A DNA stretch of 64,000 nucleotides from Methylotenera_A sp049687015 (lineage in GTDB: Bacteria; Pseudomonadota; Gammaproteobacteria; Burkholderiales; Methylophilaceae): contig JBAVIP010000020.1 in NCBI GenBank assembly GCA_049687015.1, positions 1 to 64,000 of the forward strand. The letters run 5' to 3'. The notes under the pieces are model-generated. The model ran no database searches. It saw only the letters and a program-made list of their open reading frames with translations, and was not told the DNA's origin. A program made the position numbers and the translations under genes. This document shows, in pieces, positions 8,212-17,228 of the stretch (its first letter is position 1; each line of letters begins with the position of its first letter).

Positions 8212-9051
8212 TTACTTGTCATGATTCAGCAGATTGATGATATTGCGTGCTTCCAGTGCTACCTCTGAGGCGGTAAGCCCTACCGGGCCGAAGCCTTTTT
8301 CAACAAGTGCATCGGCGGCTGCGCCATGCACATAAACACCAAGTGTTGCTGCCTGCAGGCCGCTTAAGCCCTGTGCCATCAAACTACCAATAATGCCGCT
8401 CAGCACATCGCCGGTGCCGCCGCTAGCAAGCCCGACATTGCCGCTGGTGTTGATAAACCAACTGCCATCATAGTGTGCGCAAACACTGCCTGCACCTTTA
8501 AGCACACAGGTAACACGCAGCGTTTTGGCTAACTTTAGTGCGCTCTCGGTACGGTTTTGCTGAATATGCTCGCTACTGGTATCAAGCAGCCTCGCGGCCT
8601 CACCCGGGTGTGGCGTGATGACAGTTTCGGTACCGCGGCTGACGACGATAGAAGCCAAATGCAGATGGCTGGCAATCAAGTTGAGTGCGTCTGCATCAAG
8701 CAATAATGGTATATCTTTGCTTAACCAGAATTCCAGTAGCTCTATCGCAATATCCGACTGCCCCAGCCCTGGACCAATCACGACACAACTGAGTTGAGAT
8801 AGCTGGCTAAGCGCTGCCGGTGAACGCAGCATGATTTCTGGCTGGCACATATCCATACTTGGCGCATCTTTGCAAAGCATTGCGGCATATGCGCGCCCTG
8901 CCCCGCAATGTACAGCAGCCCGCGCCGCCAGCAAGGCTGCGCCGACCATGCCCGTATCACCACCTATAATCGCCACGCTGCCAAAAGCCCCTTTGTGCGC
9001 ATCACGGTTACGTGGCGGCAAAGCAGGCTGGAACATGCTTTGCACTAGCAA
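8212..9051 (-). CDS. nnrD: ADP-dependent NAD(P)H-hydrate dehydratase
   Basis: Repairs hydrated NAD(P)H (NADHX) using ADP, in the cytoplasm. The 279 residues match the C-terminal (carbohydrate-kinase-like) domain of YjeF alone; the N-terminal epimerase domain found in E. coli YjeF is absent and no nnrE is seen nearby. Motifs visible: GSVAIIGGDTGMVGAALLAA near the start, VIGPGLGQ, LLDADALNLI, TPHPGEAARLL and the nucleotide/catalytic loop ASGGTGDVLSGIIG. It is convergent with the beta-CASP gene and downstream of the AI-2E gene on the same strand with a 91-base gap. Confidence 0.92.
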   Translation of the reverse strand: MLVQSMFQPALPPRNRDAHKGAFGSVAIIGGDTGMVGAALLAARAAVHCGAGRAYAAMLCKDAPSMDMCQPEIMLRSPAALSQLSQLSCVVIGPGLGQSDIAIELLEFWLSKDIPLLLDADALNLIASHLHLASIVVSRGTETVITPHPGEAARLLDTSSEHIQQNRTESALKLAKTLRVTCVLKGAGSVCAHYDGSWFINTSGNVGLASGGTGDVLSGIIGSLMAQGLSGLQAATLGVYVHGAAADALVEKGFGPVGLTASEVALEARNIINLLNHDK

Positions 9052-9142
9052 ATGAGAGTTTGTCGATTCAGTCTTGATGATAGGCCATCCTAAAATTTAA
9101 TAGTGAAATGATACATCGTTATAATCTGCTCACACGTTTAAC

Positions 9143-10231
9143 CTAATGCTCGGCAATCTCAATAGAAGTCCGAGTTAACCAGATTTCTAACAAGGCAATG
9201 GTAACGGTAAGTACCACGGGGCCTAAAATAAGGCCTGCAGGACCAAACAGCACCAGGCCGCCGACAATTGACATAAAAGCAAGCACGGTGTGAAGTTTGA
9301 GGCGGTTTCCCACGAAAATTGGTCTAAGCAGATTGTCAATTGTGCCAACCACAAGCATACCCCATAACGTGAGAATCAAGGCACTGCCCAAGCTCCCTTC
9401 CAAAGCCAAAAATAGCGCTGCAGGAGCCCAGATGACAGAAGTGCCTAACATGGGAACAACTGCCAGCAAACTCATCACCAACCCCCATAACAATGGCGCT
9501 GGCAAACCCAGCCACCAGAACATCAGCCCGCCCAGGCACCCTTGCACAACCGCGATGGCGAACGTACCGTAAACGATTGCATGAATGGTGTCGCCAACCC
9601 GATTAAGCAGCATGCTCATTTCTGTTTGCGAGAGTGGCGACAATGAGGTAATGGACTTGAGCGCTAAATGCCGGTCGCGCAGGAAAAAGAAAAGCACATA
9701 AAAAACCAGGACAAACCCTAGCACGTGAAATAATGAGCCTTTGACGATGGCGCCCACGACTGAGCCCAGCTTGGCATTGAGTGTTTTTACGGTTTCAGGC
9801 AAGTTAATATACTGCTCAATTTTATTGACAATTGGCGCTACTTTCGGCTGCGCTTCAAGCACACGCCGCCATTCCCCAGAATCAACTTTGCTCTCAATTA
9901 ACAGCGACCCTTTTACCACTTGCTCCACCAGCAGATCCCCTACGAACATCGCAGGAATAACTACGATGAAACCAATTATCAGGATAGAAATTAACGCAGC
10001 AAAATTAGGATATCTAGCTTTAGCCTCAAGCCAGCGCTGTAAAGGAGCAAACATAACCGCCAGTGTCAGCGCCCAAACAATCACAGGCAAAAACGGTGCA
10101 ACCAGCCTGTAACACAAATAAATGCCTAAAGCAGTCAGCATCATCAGCACAAGCGTATGCACATGATTGAGTGAGCTCCAATCATCTTCGCTGGCAGTTT
10201 CTGTTTGCTTGGTTTCTAGTTTGCTCATCAT
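9143..10231 (-). CDS. AI-2E family transporter (PerM/TqsA-like)
   Basis: A 362-residue inner membrane protein of the AI-2E exporter family, whose members export various small molecules or act in Na+/H+ exchange. About eight hydrophobic segments are visible, including a long pair near the N-terminus and the typical GPAGLILGPVVLTVTIALLE segment near the C-terminus. The family's central LLRPIFVGNRLKLH motif is present. The start can be either of two adjacent ATGs (10231 or 10228), preceded by GGTGA. Substrate unknown. Confidence 0.88.
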   Translation of the reverse strand: MMSKLETKQTETASEDDWSSLNHVHTLVLMMLTALGIYLCYRLVAPFLPVIVWALTLAVMFAPLQRWLEAKARYPNFAALISILIIGFIVVIPAMFVGDLLVEQVVKGSLLIESKVDSGEWRRVLEAQPKVAPIVNKIEQYINLPETVKTLNAKLGSVVGAIVKGSLFHVLGFVLVFYVLFFFLRDRHLALKSITSLSPLSQTEMSMLLNRVGDTIHAIVYGTFAIAVVQGCLGGLMFWWLGLPAPLLWGLVMSLLAVVPMLGTSVIWAPAALFLALEGSLGSALILTLWGMLVVGTIDNLLRPIFVGNRLKLHTVLAFMSIVGGLVLFGPAGLILGPVVLTVTIALLEIWLTRTSIEIAEH

Positions 10232-10274
10232 TTAATCACCGGCTGTTAGTGCTTCTTTTTGAAACGTGCCACAA

Positions 10275-11444
10275 TTATCGCTCATTTGAATACCCTATTA
10301 CACCTAAAAAAAATCTAACCAACCCATACGCCACCCATGAGGCAATGCGTTTAACGATATTGCCTCGCCCCCAATCCTGCTCTGCTACGCGATGCGCGCC
10401 CTCTTGCGTCGATGCAAGAATGTCTGTTCGAAGCTCGTTGGCAAAGGCGGTATCCCACACGATCACATTGGCTTCACGCGCCAGTAACAAACTAAAAGGA
10501 TCAATATTGGATGAACCCACCGTCGCCCATTCATTGTCGATGACTGCGACCTTGCTGTGCATGAAACTTTTACGGTATTCGTAAATTTCGATGCCATGTC
10601 TCAAAAACTCGCTGTAAAAAGCATGTGCGGCAAACATCAGAAAATATTCCATACGCCCTTGCAGCAACAGTTTCACTGCAACTCCGCGTTGAGCCGCGTC
10701 TAATAATGCCTGCCGAAATCTTTTGCCGGGCACAAAGTAGGCATTGGCAATAAAGATTTCAGATTTGGCCTGTGTGATTGCCTCCAGATAGGCATCTTCA
10801 ATATCACGCCTGTGCAGCAAGTTATCACGCAGCACAAAAGCCGCTTTTACGCCGTCTTTAATTTTTTTCTGCCGGATCGGTTTGGCAGAATCAACGCTCG
10901 CACTTAGCAGATGCAGCCTCGCATGATGTCGCCAGAGCTTGTGTACGCTCGCAGTGATGGCGGGCAACAATGCGCCTTCCATGCGCACCGCATAATCAAC
11001 GCGCGGTGGCACATTGAAAGGCGTATGGCTTTTTGGAATATCATAATCATCAATGATATTGATGCCGCCGACAAAGCCAATTGTGCCATCGATTACCGCC
11101 ACTTTGCGGTGCAGACGCCGCAAGCGGTTCTTCTTGAACGTCCACGGAGATATTTTTGGGCGATAGAAAATCACTCTCACCCCGGCTTCCTGTAATCCAT
11201 GCACATAGGTTTTTGGCAAATCCTTGCATCCAAACCCATCCAGCAATACATGCACTTGAACACCGCGCCGTGCGGCTTGTTTAAGTGCATTGCCTATCAG
11301 CATGCCTGTTGCGTCCGCCTGGTAGATATAGGTTTGCAGATAAACCTCTTGTTGGGCATTGGTGATGGCAGCCACTAAGGCAGGAAAGTACTCGGCGCCA
11401 TTACGCAGTAACTTAATTCGATTACCGCCAACAAAGTGAGTCAT
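10275..11444 (-). CDS. clsB: Cardiolipin synthase, ClsB type (phospholipase D family)
   Basis: Makes cardiolipin (or phosphatidylglycerol) by transphosphatidylation at the inner membrane. Two HKD motifs are intact: HRKVAVIDG at 112 and HSKVAVIDN at 296, each followed by the GG.NI or GSSNID pattern. At 389 residues without N-terminal transmembrane helices it resembles E. coli ClsB (YbhO) rather than ClsA. The endonuclease/phosphatase-like gene 10 bases upstream matches ybhP, which precedes clsB in E. coli, so this pair is a conserved operon. Confidence 0.93.
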   Translation of the reverse strand: MTHFVGGNRIKLLRNGAEYFPALVAAITNAQQEVYLQTYIYQADATGMLIGNALKQAARRGVQVHVLLDGFGCKDLPKTYVHGLQEAGVRVIFYRPKISPWTFKKNRLRRLHRKVAVIDGTIGFVGGINIIDDYDIPKSHTPFNVPPRVDYAVRMEGALLPAITASVHKLWRHHARLHLLSASVDSAKPIRQKKIKDGVKAAFVLRDNLLHRRDIEDAYLEAITQAKSEIFIANAYFVPGKRFRQALLDAAQRGVAVKLLLQGRMEYFLMFAAHAFYSEFLRHGIEIYEYRKSFMHSKVAVIDNEWATVGSSNIDPFSLLLAREANVIVWDTAFANELRTDILASTQEGAHRVAEQDWGRGNIVKRIASWVAYGLVRFFLGVIGYSNER

Positions 11445-11454
11445 AATAAATGCG

Positions 11455-12207
11455 TCATATTCTGGAGAGTGTTGCCGTCAGTATCGCATGGTCAGAGACT
11501 TTGACGAAATGCGCTCCAGAATGCACTTCTACATGTTTTACGTTGAAGCCACGCACATAGATACGGTCGAGCCTTAAAACAGGCAACCAGGAAGGAAAGC
11601 TCCGCGCAGCTTTACCCAAGTGATGCTCAAACACTTCACGCATATGCAGGCGTGTTGCAAAATCACGTGCAGACCGTGTGCTCCAGTCATTAAAATCACC
11701 AGCAATAATCAATGGTGCGTTATGTGGTACGTATTGCTCAATATACTCAGCCACTTCTACTAATTGCTGACGCCGCCAGTGTGCGAACAAGCCTAAGTGC
11801 ACACAGATAGCGTGTAAAGGCGTATCCCAATTGGGGATATTGATTTCGCAATGCAGCATGCCGCGCTGCTCCAAAGTATGGGCAGAAATATCTTGGTTGG
11901 CGGTTTTGACAATGGGAAATTTTGAAAGCAAGGCATTACCATGATGGCCAGCGGGGTACACGGAATTCTTTCCATACGCATAATCAGGCCAGACGGTATC
12001 CGCCAGATACTCAACCTGCCCTGATATCGACCATGTTTCAAAGCGCTGACTGTGTTTTGAATGTACATCCTGCACTTCCTGCAAAAAAATAACATCCGCA
12101 TGCAGTTTCCGCAGCAATTCACGCTGGCTTTGCAAGGCAAAGCGGGCGTTAAAATGTGTAAAGCCCTTGTGGGTGTTAAATGTCGCGATACGTAGCGTGT
12201 TATGCAA
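11455..12207 (-). CDS. Endonuclease/exonuclease/phosphatase family protein (YbhP-like)
   Basis: A 250-residue DNase I-like fold protein. Motifs in order: LRIATFNTHKGF at the start, VIFLQEVQDVHS (the catalytic Glu), NALLSKFPI, HLGLF, IAGDFNDWS and the final SDHAIL. The same gene precedes clsB in E. coli (ybhP-ybhO-ybhN). No reaction has been proven for YbhP; related folds cleave phosphodiesters in DNA or in phospholipids, and the cardiolipin context suggests a lipid-related role. The cardiolipin synthase starts 10 bases after its stop. Confidence 0.88.
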   Translation of the reverse strand: MHNTLRIATFNTHKGFTHFNARFALQSQRELLRKLHADVIFLQEVQDVHSKHSQRFETWSISGQVEYLADTVWPDYAYGKNSVYPAGHHGNALLSKFPIVKTANQDISAHTLEQRGMLHCEINIPNWDTPLHAICVHLGLFAHWRRQQLVEVAEYIEQYVPHNAPLIIAGDFNDWSTRSARDFATRLHMREVFEHHLGKAARSFPSWLPVLRLDRIYVRGFNVKHVEVHSGAHFVKVSDHAILTATLSRI

Positions 12208-12336
12208 AATCAGCTCATCAATTCAAAGTTGGCTATCTCAGTTAATGCCAATACAGCAAAATTCTAATCCAGTACACCTGCTTAGAGAATATCAACCTAT
12301 ATTCTGTACCAAAAATGCAACATAAAAGACATCTTG

Positions 12337-12358
12337 GGTTGTTATTCCGATAATAACC
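12337..12358. repeat. Imperfect inverted repeat in the ompW promoter region
   Basis: GGTTGTTAT (12337-12345) and ATAATAACC (12350-12358) pair at eight of nine positions around a 4-base loop. It sits just upstream of the Fnr box and could be a second operator for ompW. Confidence 0.3.
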
Positions 12359-12367
12359 ATAATCTAT

Positions 12368-12381
12368 TTGATACAAATCAA
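12368..12381. promoter_or_regulatory. Fnr box upstream of ompW
   Basis: TTGATACAAATCAA matches the Fnr consensus TTGAT-N4-ATCAA exactly. It lies about 80 bases before the ompW start, a position compatible with activation. Fnr control of ompW is known in enterobacteria, and a matching fnr gene is 3 kb away. Confidence 0.85.
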
Positions 12382-12454
12382 ATTGCCTCGCTCTTTCGGC
12401 AAGTAAAGTTCTACCATCTTTTGTTAGGTAGTTAAATTTTAAAGGGAGTTAGTT

Positions 12455-13159
12455 ATGAAGAAAACGTTGTTAGCAGTAACACTCGCAGCAGCAGTATTTG
12501 CACCCGTTGCAGCTCAGGCTGAAGCTGGTGATTGGGTAGTTCGTATCCGTGCGGCAGATGTTAGCCCGAATGAAGACAGTAAATTAGGTAAGACCGTGAA
12601 CAGTGTGCTGGGCATTCCAGCCATGACTCCTGGCGCTGAATTGAAAGTAGATAACAATGTGATTCCTGAACTGGATATTTCATACTACTTCACCAAGAAT
12701 ATCGCTGCAGAATTGATTCTTGCAGTAGGCACAAGGCACGACGTAAGCATTCATGGTGACTCTGCAGGTGTTGTAAATAATCAGCAATTAGGCAGTGTTA
12801 ATCTTTTACCACCTACATTAACTGCACAATGGCATTTTATGCCTGATCAGACTTTTGATCCTTATGTCGGTGCTGGTATTAACTACACAATCATGCTGGA
12901 TCGTAACCTTAAAGGCAGCCGAGGTGCTATTGCAGGTAACAAGATTAAAATTGACAGCGACAGTTGGGGTCCAGCTCTGCAAGCAGGCTTTGATATCAAC
13001 TTGAAAGACGGCTGGTTGATTAACGCCGATATCAAATATGTCTGGCTAGATACTGATGTTAAATGGAAGGGCCCTCTCACAGGGAATGCCTGGAGAAAAA
13101 TCGACTCGCTTGATATCAACCCATGGGTATTCGGTATTGGTATTGGCAAAAAATTCTAA
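12455..13159 (+). CDS. ompW: OmpW family outer membrane protein
   Basis: Eight-stranded outer membrane beta-barrel of the OmpW family, thought to let small hydrophobic compounds pass. The 234-residue precursor has a classic signal peptide MKKTLLAVTLAAAVFAPVAA cut before EAGDW. The family features are seen: GDWVVRIRAADVSPNED after the cut, LDISYYFTKNIAAELIL, TAQWHF, FDPYVGAGINYT and a C-terminal aromatic residue (GIGIGKKF). A GGGAG ribosome site precedes the ATG. An Fnr box lies upstream and a strong terminator follows, so it is a single-gene unit likely induced at low oxygen. Confidence 0.94.
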   Translation: MKKTLLAVTLAAAVFAPVAAQAEAGDWVVRIRAADVSPNEDSKLGKTVNSVLGIPAMTPGAELKVDNNVIPELDISYYFTKNIAAELILAVGTRHDVSIHGDSAGVVNNQQLGSVNLLPPTLTAQWHFMPDQTFDPYVGAGINYTIMLDRNLKGSRGAIAGNKIKIDSDSWGPALQAGFDINLKDGWLINADIKYVWLDTDVKWKGPLTGNAWRKIDSLDINPWVFGIGIGKKF

Positions 13160-13201
13160 TTGAAGCTTTTCAGTAGCTGGATTTAATCAGTCCAGACTCT
13201 T

Positions 13202-13235
13202 TACCCCTGCCATTATTGGTGGGGGTATTTTTTTG
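13202..13235 (+). terminator. Rho-independent terminator after ompW
   Basis: The arm TACCCCTGCC (13202-13211) pairs with GGTGGGGGTA (13218-13227), two of the ten pairs being G-U, around an ATTATT loop. A run of seven T follows. It lies about 45 bases after the ompW stop. Confidence 0.88.
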
Positions 13236-13246
13236 TAATTTAATTT

Positions 13247-13915
13247 TTAATTACACCAGACTTTTACCTGATGCACCAGATCCATCCATATCGCCCAACC
13301 TGCTGCTGCACTCAACAAAAGCCCAGCCAAGCGCATACTGGTGCCATCGTTAAGCCATTTAACGCCATTTTTAAGCCTGAGCCAAAGCCAGGGGCCGATA
13401 AATAGGGAAATGCTTGTGCCAGCCGCGAATGTAGCCATGCTGAATGCTCCATTCAATATGTCGGCGCTTAACGATGCCACTAACAGCGCCGAATAGAGCA
13501 AGCCGCAGGGCATCAATGCCCACAGCATGCCTGTCACCACGATGCCGCCGGGCAAATTCGAGAGCTGTCGCACATGCGACCAGATATTACGGCCCAGATT
13601 GTCTGCCCAAGCTGGCTGGCGGGCATAGGCGAGTAACATGAGCCCCCAGCACAGCACCAGTACGTGAAAAAATGTCCATACGGGATGCAGCGCCGAAGTT
13701 TGACTGGAAAACCAGGCCAGGCTTTTAACTGAACCGGCCGCTACCGCGCCGAGACTGGCGTAACCGATTAAACGACCGGCCTGGAATTTCCATAAATTAT
13801 AATTTCCGCCCTGCCCGCTTTGAATGCTGGCACAAGCCGCGCCGCACATAGCAATGCAATGTGGTCCGCCGGCCAGCCCCATCAGAAACGTGGTAAGCGC
13901 AAGCGATGTTTGCAT
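13247..13915 (-). CDS. SafE/TauE-like membrane protein linked to cbb3 oxidase genes
   Basis: A 222-residue membrane protein of the sulfite exporter TauE/SafE (DsbD-like) family with about six hydrophobic segments. The N-terminal motif GLAGGPHCIAMCGAACASI has a His and three Cys and is characteristic of the subgroup found near cbb3 oxidase and hemN genes, where a role in copper handling or oxidase assembly has been proposed. The motif PGGIVVTGMLWALMPCGLLYSAL in the second half repeats a Cys in a helix. It begins 12 bases after the hemN stop, so it is probably transcribed with hemN from the Fnr-controlled promoter. Confidence 0.85.
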   Translation of the reverse strand: MQTSLALTTFLMGLAGGPHCIAMCGAACASIQSGQGGNYNLWKFQAGRLIGYASLGAVAAGSVKSLAWFSSQTSALHPVWTFFHVLVLCWGLMLLAYARQPAWADNLGRNIWSHVRQLSNLPGGIVVTGMLWALMPCGLLYSALLVASLSADILNGAFSMATFAAGTSISLFIGPWLWLRLKNGVKWLNDGTSMRLAGLLLSAAAGWAIWMDLVHQVKVWCN

Positions 13916-13927
13916 AAAGAAGGAAAT

Positions 13928-15358
13928 TTAGATGATTTTAGAAAAGCGCGCTCGATTGCGATCGGTTTGCAGATAGCGGTCAAACAGCATGGCGACGGCG
14001 CGCACGAAGAACCAGCCAGTGTCAGTGACTTGTATACCGCCATCCTCTAGTTCTACCATACCTGTGCTTTCCAATTCTTTAATCGCCCCTAACTCGGTCG
14101 CAAAGTAACTTTTAAAATCAATCATATAAGCAAGTTCAATGGACTCGTATTGTAACCTACCTTGACACATCAGCGCCATAATCACAGCACGGCGCACCAG
14201 ATCATCCCGCGACAACGCCAACCCCCGCACTACGGGGAAACGGCCCTGATTCAGATAGTCGTAATATTCTTCCAGCGTCTTGGCATTCTGGCTGTAAGTG
14301 GCGCCAATACGGCCTATCGACGAAACACCCAGACCAATCAAATCGCAATCCGGCTGCGTGCTATAACCCTGAAAGTTGCGGTGCAGCCTGCCCTGCCGCT
14401 TGGCGATTGCCAGCGAGTCATTGGGTAGTGCAAAGTGATCCATGCCGACATACACGTAGCCCGCATCTAAAAAGGTAGCAATGGCATCTGACAACATGGA
14501 AACTTTTGCAGAAGCCGCTGGCAACTCGTATGCATTGATACGGCGTTGCGGCTTGAACCGCTCAGGCAAGTGTGCATAGGCGTAAAGCGCGATTCTGTCG
14601 GGTTTTAGCTCGACCACCTGAGCCAATGTGCGGGCAAACGACTTGGATGTCTGCATCGGCAACCCGTAAATTAAATCAACGTTCACCGATTCAAACCCTA
14701 AGCGGCGCGCGGCTTCGACCAGTGAAAATACTTGTTCGGCCGGCTGAATGCGATGTACCGCTTTTTGTACATCCGGATCAAAATCCTGCACTCCGAAACT
14801 CAGCCGGTTAAACCCTAAGCTCGCCAAATGTGCCAGGCGTTTTTCATCAACTGTTCTCGGGTCTACCTCAATCGAATATTCGCCACCTGGTGCCAGCACA
14901 AAGTTACGGCGTAGCATCGCCATCAACTCGCTCAGTTCATCATCGGTAAAGAAAGTGGGCGTACCGCCACCCAGATGTAATTGGGTAATGCGCTGTCCAG
15001 CGCCTAAATGGGCGATATGCAAGTCGACTTCATGACTGAGATGGCGCAGGTATTCTGCGCTGCGTTCGTGATGTTTGGTCACAATCTTGTTGCATGCACA
15101 ATAAAAGCAAAGCGATTCACAAAATGGAATGTGCACATAGATAGACAATGGCAACGCCATGCCGCCTACGCGCCGCTGATCCAAGGCTTGTTTGTATTCA
15201 TCTTCTGCAAAGGCTTCCACAAAGCGGTCAGCAGTGGGATATGACGTATAACGTGGACCGGAAACATCATATTTCTGCAGCATTTCTAGCGTGATGGATG
15301 GCGTTATGTCACTAGCACTTGCAATAGTTTTTTGTGCAACATTATTGGTAATCATCAT
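13928..15358 (-). CDS. hemN: Oxygen-independent coproporphyrinogen III dehydrogenase
   Basis: Radical SAM enzyme that decarboxylates coproporphyrinogen III to protoporphyrinogen IX for heme synthesis without oxygen. The cluster motif CESLCFYCAC (CxxxCxxCxC) and the GGGTPTF SAM motif are intact, as are the HemN signatures YTSYPTADRF and GLGVSSIGRIG. The open frame extends to 15454, but an Fnr box lies inside that extension. I therefore start at the ATG pair 15358/15355, giving about 476 residues; the family is usually near 455. A MAKFH start at 15394 is possible but would leave only 19 bases to the box. It supplies heme for the cbb3 oxidase. Confidence 0.94.
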   Translation of the reverse strand: MMITNNVAQKTIASASDITPSITLEMLQKYDVSGPRYTSYPTADRFVEAFAEDEYKQALDQRRVGGMALPLSIYVHIPFCESLCFYCACNKIVTKHHERSAEYLRHLSHEVDLHIAHLGAGQRITQLHLGGGTPTFFTDDELSELMAMLRRNFVLAPGGEYSIEVDPRTVDEKRLAHLASLGFNRLSFGVQDFDPDVQKAVHRIQPAEQVFSLVEAARRLGFESVNVDLIYGLPMQTSKSFARTLAQVVELKPDRIALYAYAHLPERFKPQRRINAYELPAASAKVSMLSDAIATFLDAGYVYVGMDHFALPNDSLAIAKRQGRLHRNFQGYSTQPDCDLIGLGVSSIGRIGATYSQNAKTLEEYYDYLNQGRFPVVRGLALSRDDLVRRAVIMALMCQGRLQYESIELAYMIDFKSYFATELGAIKELESTGMVELEDGGIQVTDTGWFFVRAVAMLFDRYLQTDRNRARFSKII

Positions 15359-15412
15359 CTTTAGCCCCACTTGAACAGGATGGAACTTTGCCATCTTTAT
15401 AAACAAAACTCC

Positions 15413-15426
15413 TTGATGCAAATCAA
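15413..15426. promoter_or_regulatory. Fnr box between hemN and fnr
   Basis: TTGATGCAAATCAA fits the Fnr consensus exactly. Its centre is about 61 bases before the chosen hemN start and 83 bases before the fnr start, so it could activate hemN and autoregulate fnr. Confidence 0.82.
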
Positions 15427-15502
15427 ACGACAGTGCGTTAAACATACAGACCATTCCGTATAATAATTTGTACTGAATTTAAAATGTTGGGCTTGCCCCT
15501 CT

Positions 15503-16276
15503 ATGAATAAAAGCGATAAAACGGTATGCTTCAATGATAGTATTATTTTTTGGCAAAACATGAATTCCGAAACCTTTAAAGTCGCTTGCTCAAGCTGTAA
15601 TCTGCGTGAAATCTGCATGCCGGTTGGCTTGAACTCAGAGGAATTAGATAAACTAGATGAAATAGTTGAAAAACGTCGTCGGGTAAAACAGGGTGAACTG
15701 CTTTTTAGTAGCGGCGACACGTTCACTTCACTTTATGCCATACGCACAGGCTTTTTTAAAACCTGCATTTCAAGCGAAGACGGCCGCGAACAGGTAACCG
15801 GTTTTCAGATGGCAGGTGAAATCATCGGGCTGGATGGTATTGTGACGGATCGCCACAGCTGCAATGCTGTTGCGCTTGAAGATGCTGAAGTGTGCACGAT
15901 GCCCTTTGCCAGCATAGAAGACCTGTCGCGCGAGTTTCCAGTGCTGCAGCGCCATGTGCACAAAATGATGAGCCGTGAAATCGTGCGCGAGAACGGCGTG
16001 ATGATGTTGCTGGGCAACATGCGCGCCGAGGAGCGTGTAGCGGCTTTTCTTCTGAATTTGGTGCAACGCCTGCATGCGCGCGGCTACTCGCAAACGGAAC
16101 TCACCTTAAGAATGACGCGTGAGGAAATTGGCAGTTATCTCGGCTTAAAACTCGAAACTGTGAGTCGTACTTTTTCTAAGTTTAGTGAAGATGGCATTAT
16201 CGAGGTCAAACAGCGCTATGTGCGCATTCTTGATCCAGAAGCGCTCAAAAAAATATTCAACCCTCAGACTTATTAA
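15503..16276 (+). CDS. fnr: Fnr-type oxygen-sensing transcription regulator
   Basis: Crp/Fnr-family regulator that dimerises and binds DNA when its [4Fe-4S] cluster is intact under low oxygen. Four cluster cysteines are present: C29, C32 and C38 in ACSSCNLREICMP and C131 in ALEDAEVCTMP. The cyclic-nucleotide-like barrel covers about 45-160. The recognition helix reads LGLKLETVSRTFSKF with the Glu and SR pair (E218, S221, R222) that read TTGAT. Length 257 is slightly long; an internal ATG at 15560 would still keep all cysteines. Three matching boxes are in this window (ompW, hemN, ccoN). Confidence 0.94.
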   Translation: MNKSDKTVCFNDSIIFWQNMNSETFKVACSSCNLREICMPVGLNSEELDKLDEIVEKRRRVKQGELLFSSGDTFTSLYAIRTGFFKTCISSEDGREQVTGFQMAGEIIGLDGIVTDRHSCNAVALEDAEVCTMPFASIEDLSREFPVLQRHVHKMMSREIVRENGVMMLLGNMRAEERVAAFLLNLVQRLHARGYSQTELTLRMTREEIGSYLGLKLETVSRTFSKFSEDGIIEVKQRYVRILDPEALKKIFNPQTY

Positions 16277-16339
16277 GCGCTTTGCTGATTACGCCAGATT
16301 TTTTATTAATATCCGTCACTTAATTCAACAAGTCGAACG

Positions 16340-17188
16340 ATGACTTTGCAAAATATCCTCACAGTCACTGACCATAACCGCGATGTAGGCGGATTACGCT
16401 ATGTTTACCCTGTTGTTTCACGTCGCGCTGGCGGCGTTTCGATCGGCATCAACCTCAACCCTAATAACGCCTGCAACTGGCGCTGTATTTATTGCAGTGT
16501 GCCGAATCTCACGCGCGGCACCCCGCCCCCTATTGAGCTTGACGTTTTAGAGCAGGAACTGCGGGGGCTTTTAAACGATGTGCTGCATGGCGATTTTATG
16601 CAACGCCATGTTAGTGAAACTGACCGGCAACTGAAAGACATTGCATTTTCTGGAAATGGCGAGCCAACCAGTGCAAAAGAGTTTCCACAAGCGGTGATGC
16701 TGGTCGAGCGGGTGTTAAAAGACTTTGATTTATTGGGCAAGATCAAGGTTCGTTTAATCACCAACGGCAGCATGATGGATAAACCGTCAGTGCTCAACAG
16801 CGTCAGGCATCTGGCACAATGCAACGGAGAGATCTGGTTCAAACTGGATGCGGGGACTAAAGAAGGTATCGCGCGCATCAACGATGTCAATCTCAACCCG
16901 CAAAGCCATATGCAGAGGCTGCGCAATTGCGCGCTGGCCTGCCCTACTTTCATTCAAACCTGCATGTTCGCGCTGGATGGTCAGCCACCCTCAGAAAGCG
17001 AAGTTTCAGCTTATTTAGCGCTGGTCAGCCAGGTCAAAGAAGTGATTCAAGGCGTTCATTTATACGGCATCGCACGGCCATCCATGCAAGCTGAGGCAAA
17101 ACGGCTTAGTCACCTGTCACCTGAATGGTTTGAGACAGTGGCGCAACGCATACGCCAGCTTGATGTTACGGTTCATGTAAATCCATAG
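16340..17188 (+). CDS. Radical SAM protein of unknown function
   Basis: A 282-residue radical SAM protein. The cluster motif is CNWRCIYC (C45, C49, C52) inside NLNPNNACNWRCIYCSVPNL, and the SAM motif is FSGNGEPTSAKEF. Further family residues are LITNGSMM and WFKLDAGT. Proteins of this COG are sometimes annotated as wyosine-like or MoaA-related, but no substrate is established. It begins 63 bases after fnr on the same strand; functional association with Fnr is possible but not shown. Confidence 0.82.
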   Translation: MTLQNILTVTDHNRDVGGLRYVYPVVSRRAGGVSIGINLNPNNACNWRCIYCSVPNLTRGTPPPIELDVLEQELRGLLNDVLHGDFMQRHVSETDRQLKDIAFSGNGEPTSAKEFPQAVMLVERVLKDFDLLGKIKVRLITNGSMMDKPSVLNSVRHLAQCNGEIWFKLDAGTKEGIARINDVNLNPQSHMQRLRNCALACPTFIQTCMFALDGQPPSESEVSAYLALVSQVKEVIQGVHLYGIARPSMQAEAKRLSHLSPEWFETVAQRIRQLDVTVHVNP

Positions 17189-17228
17189 CGTTTTATTCGT
17201 ACTGTAAAGTCTTCCACCATTAAGTTTT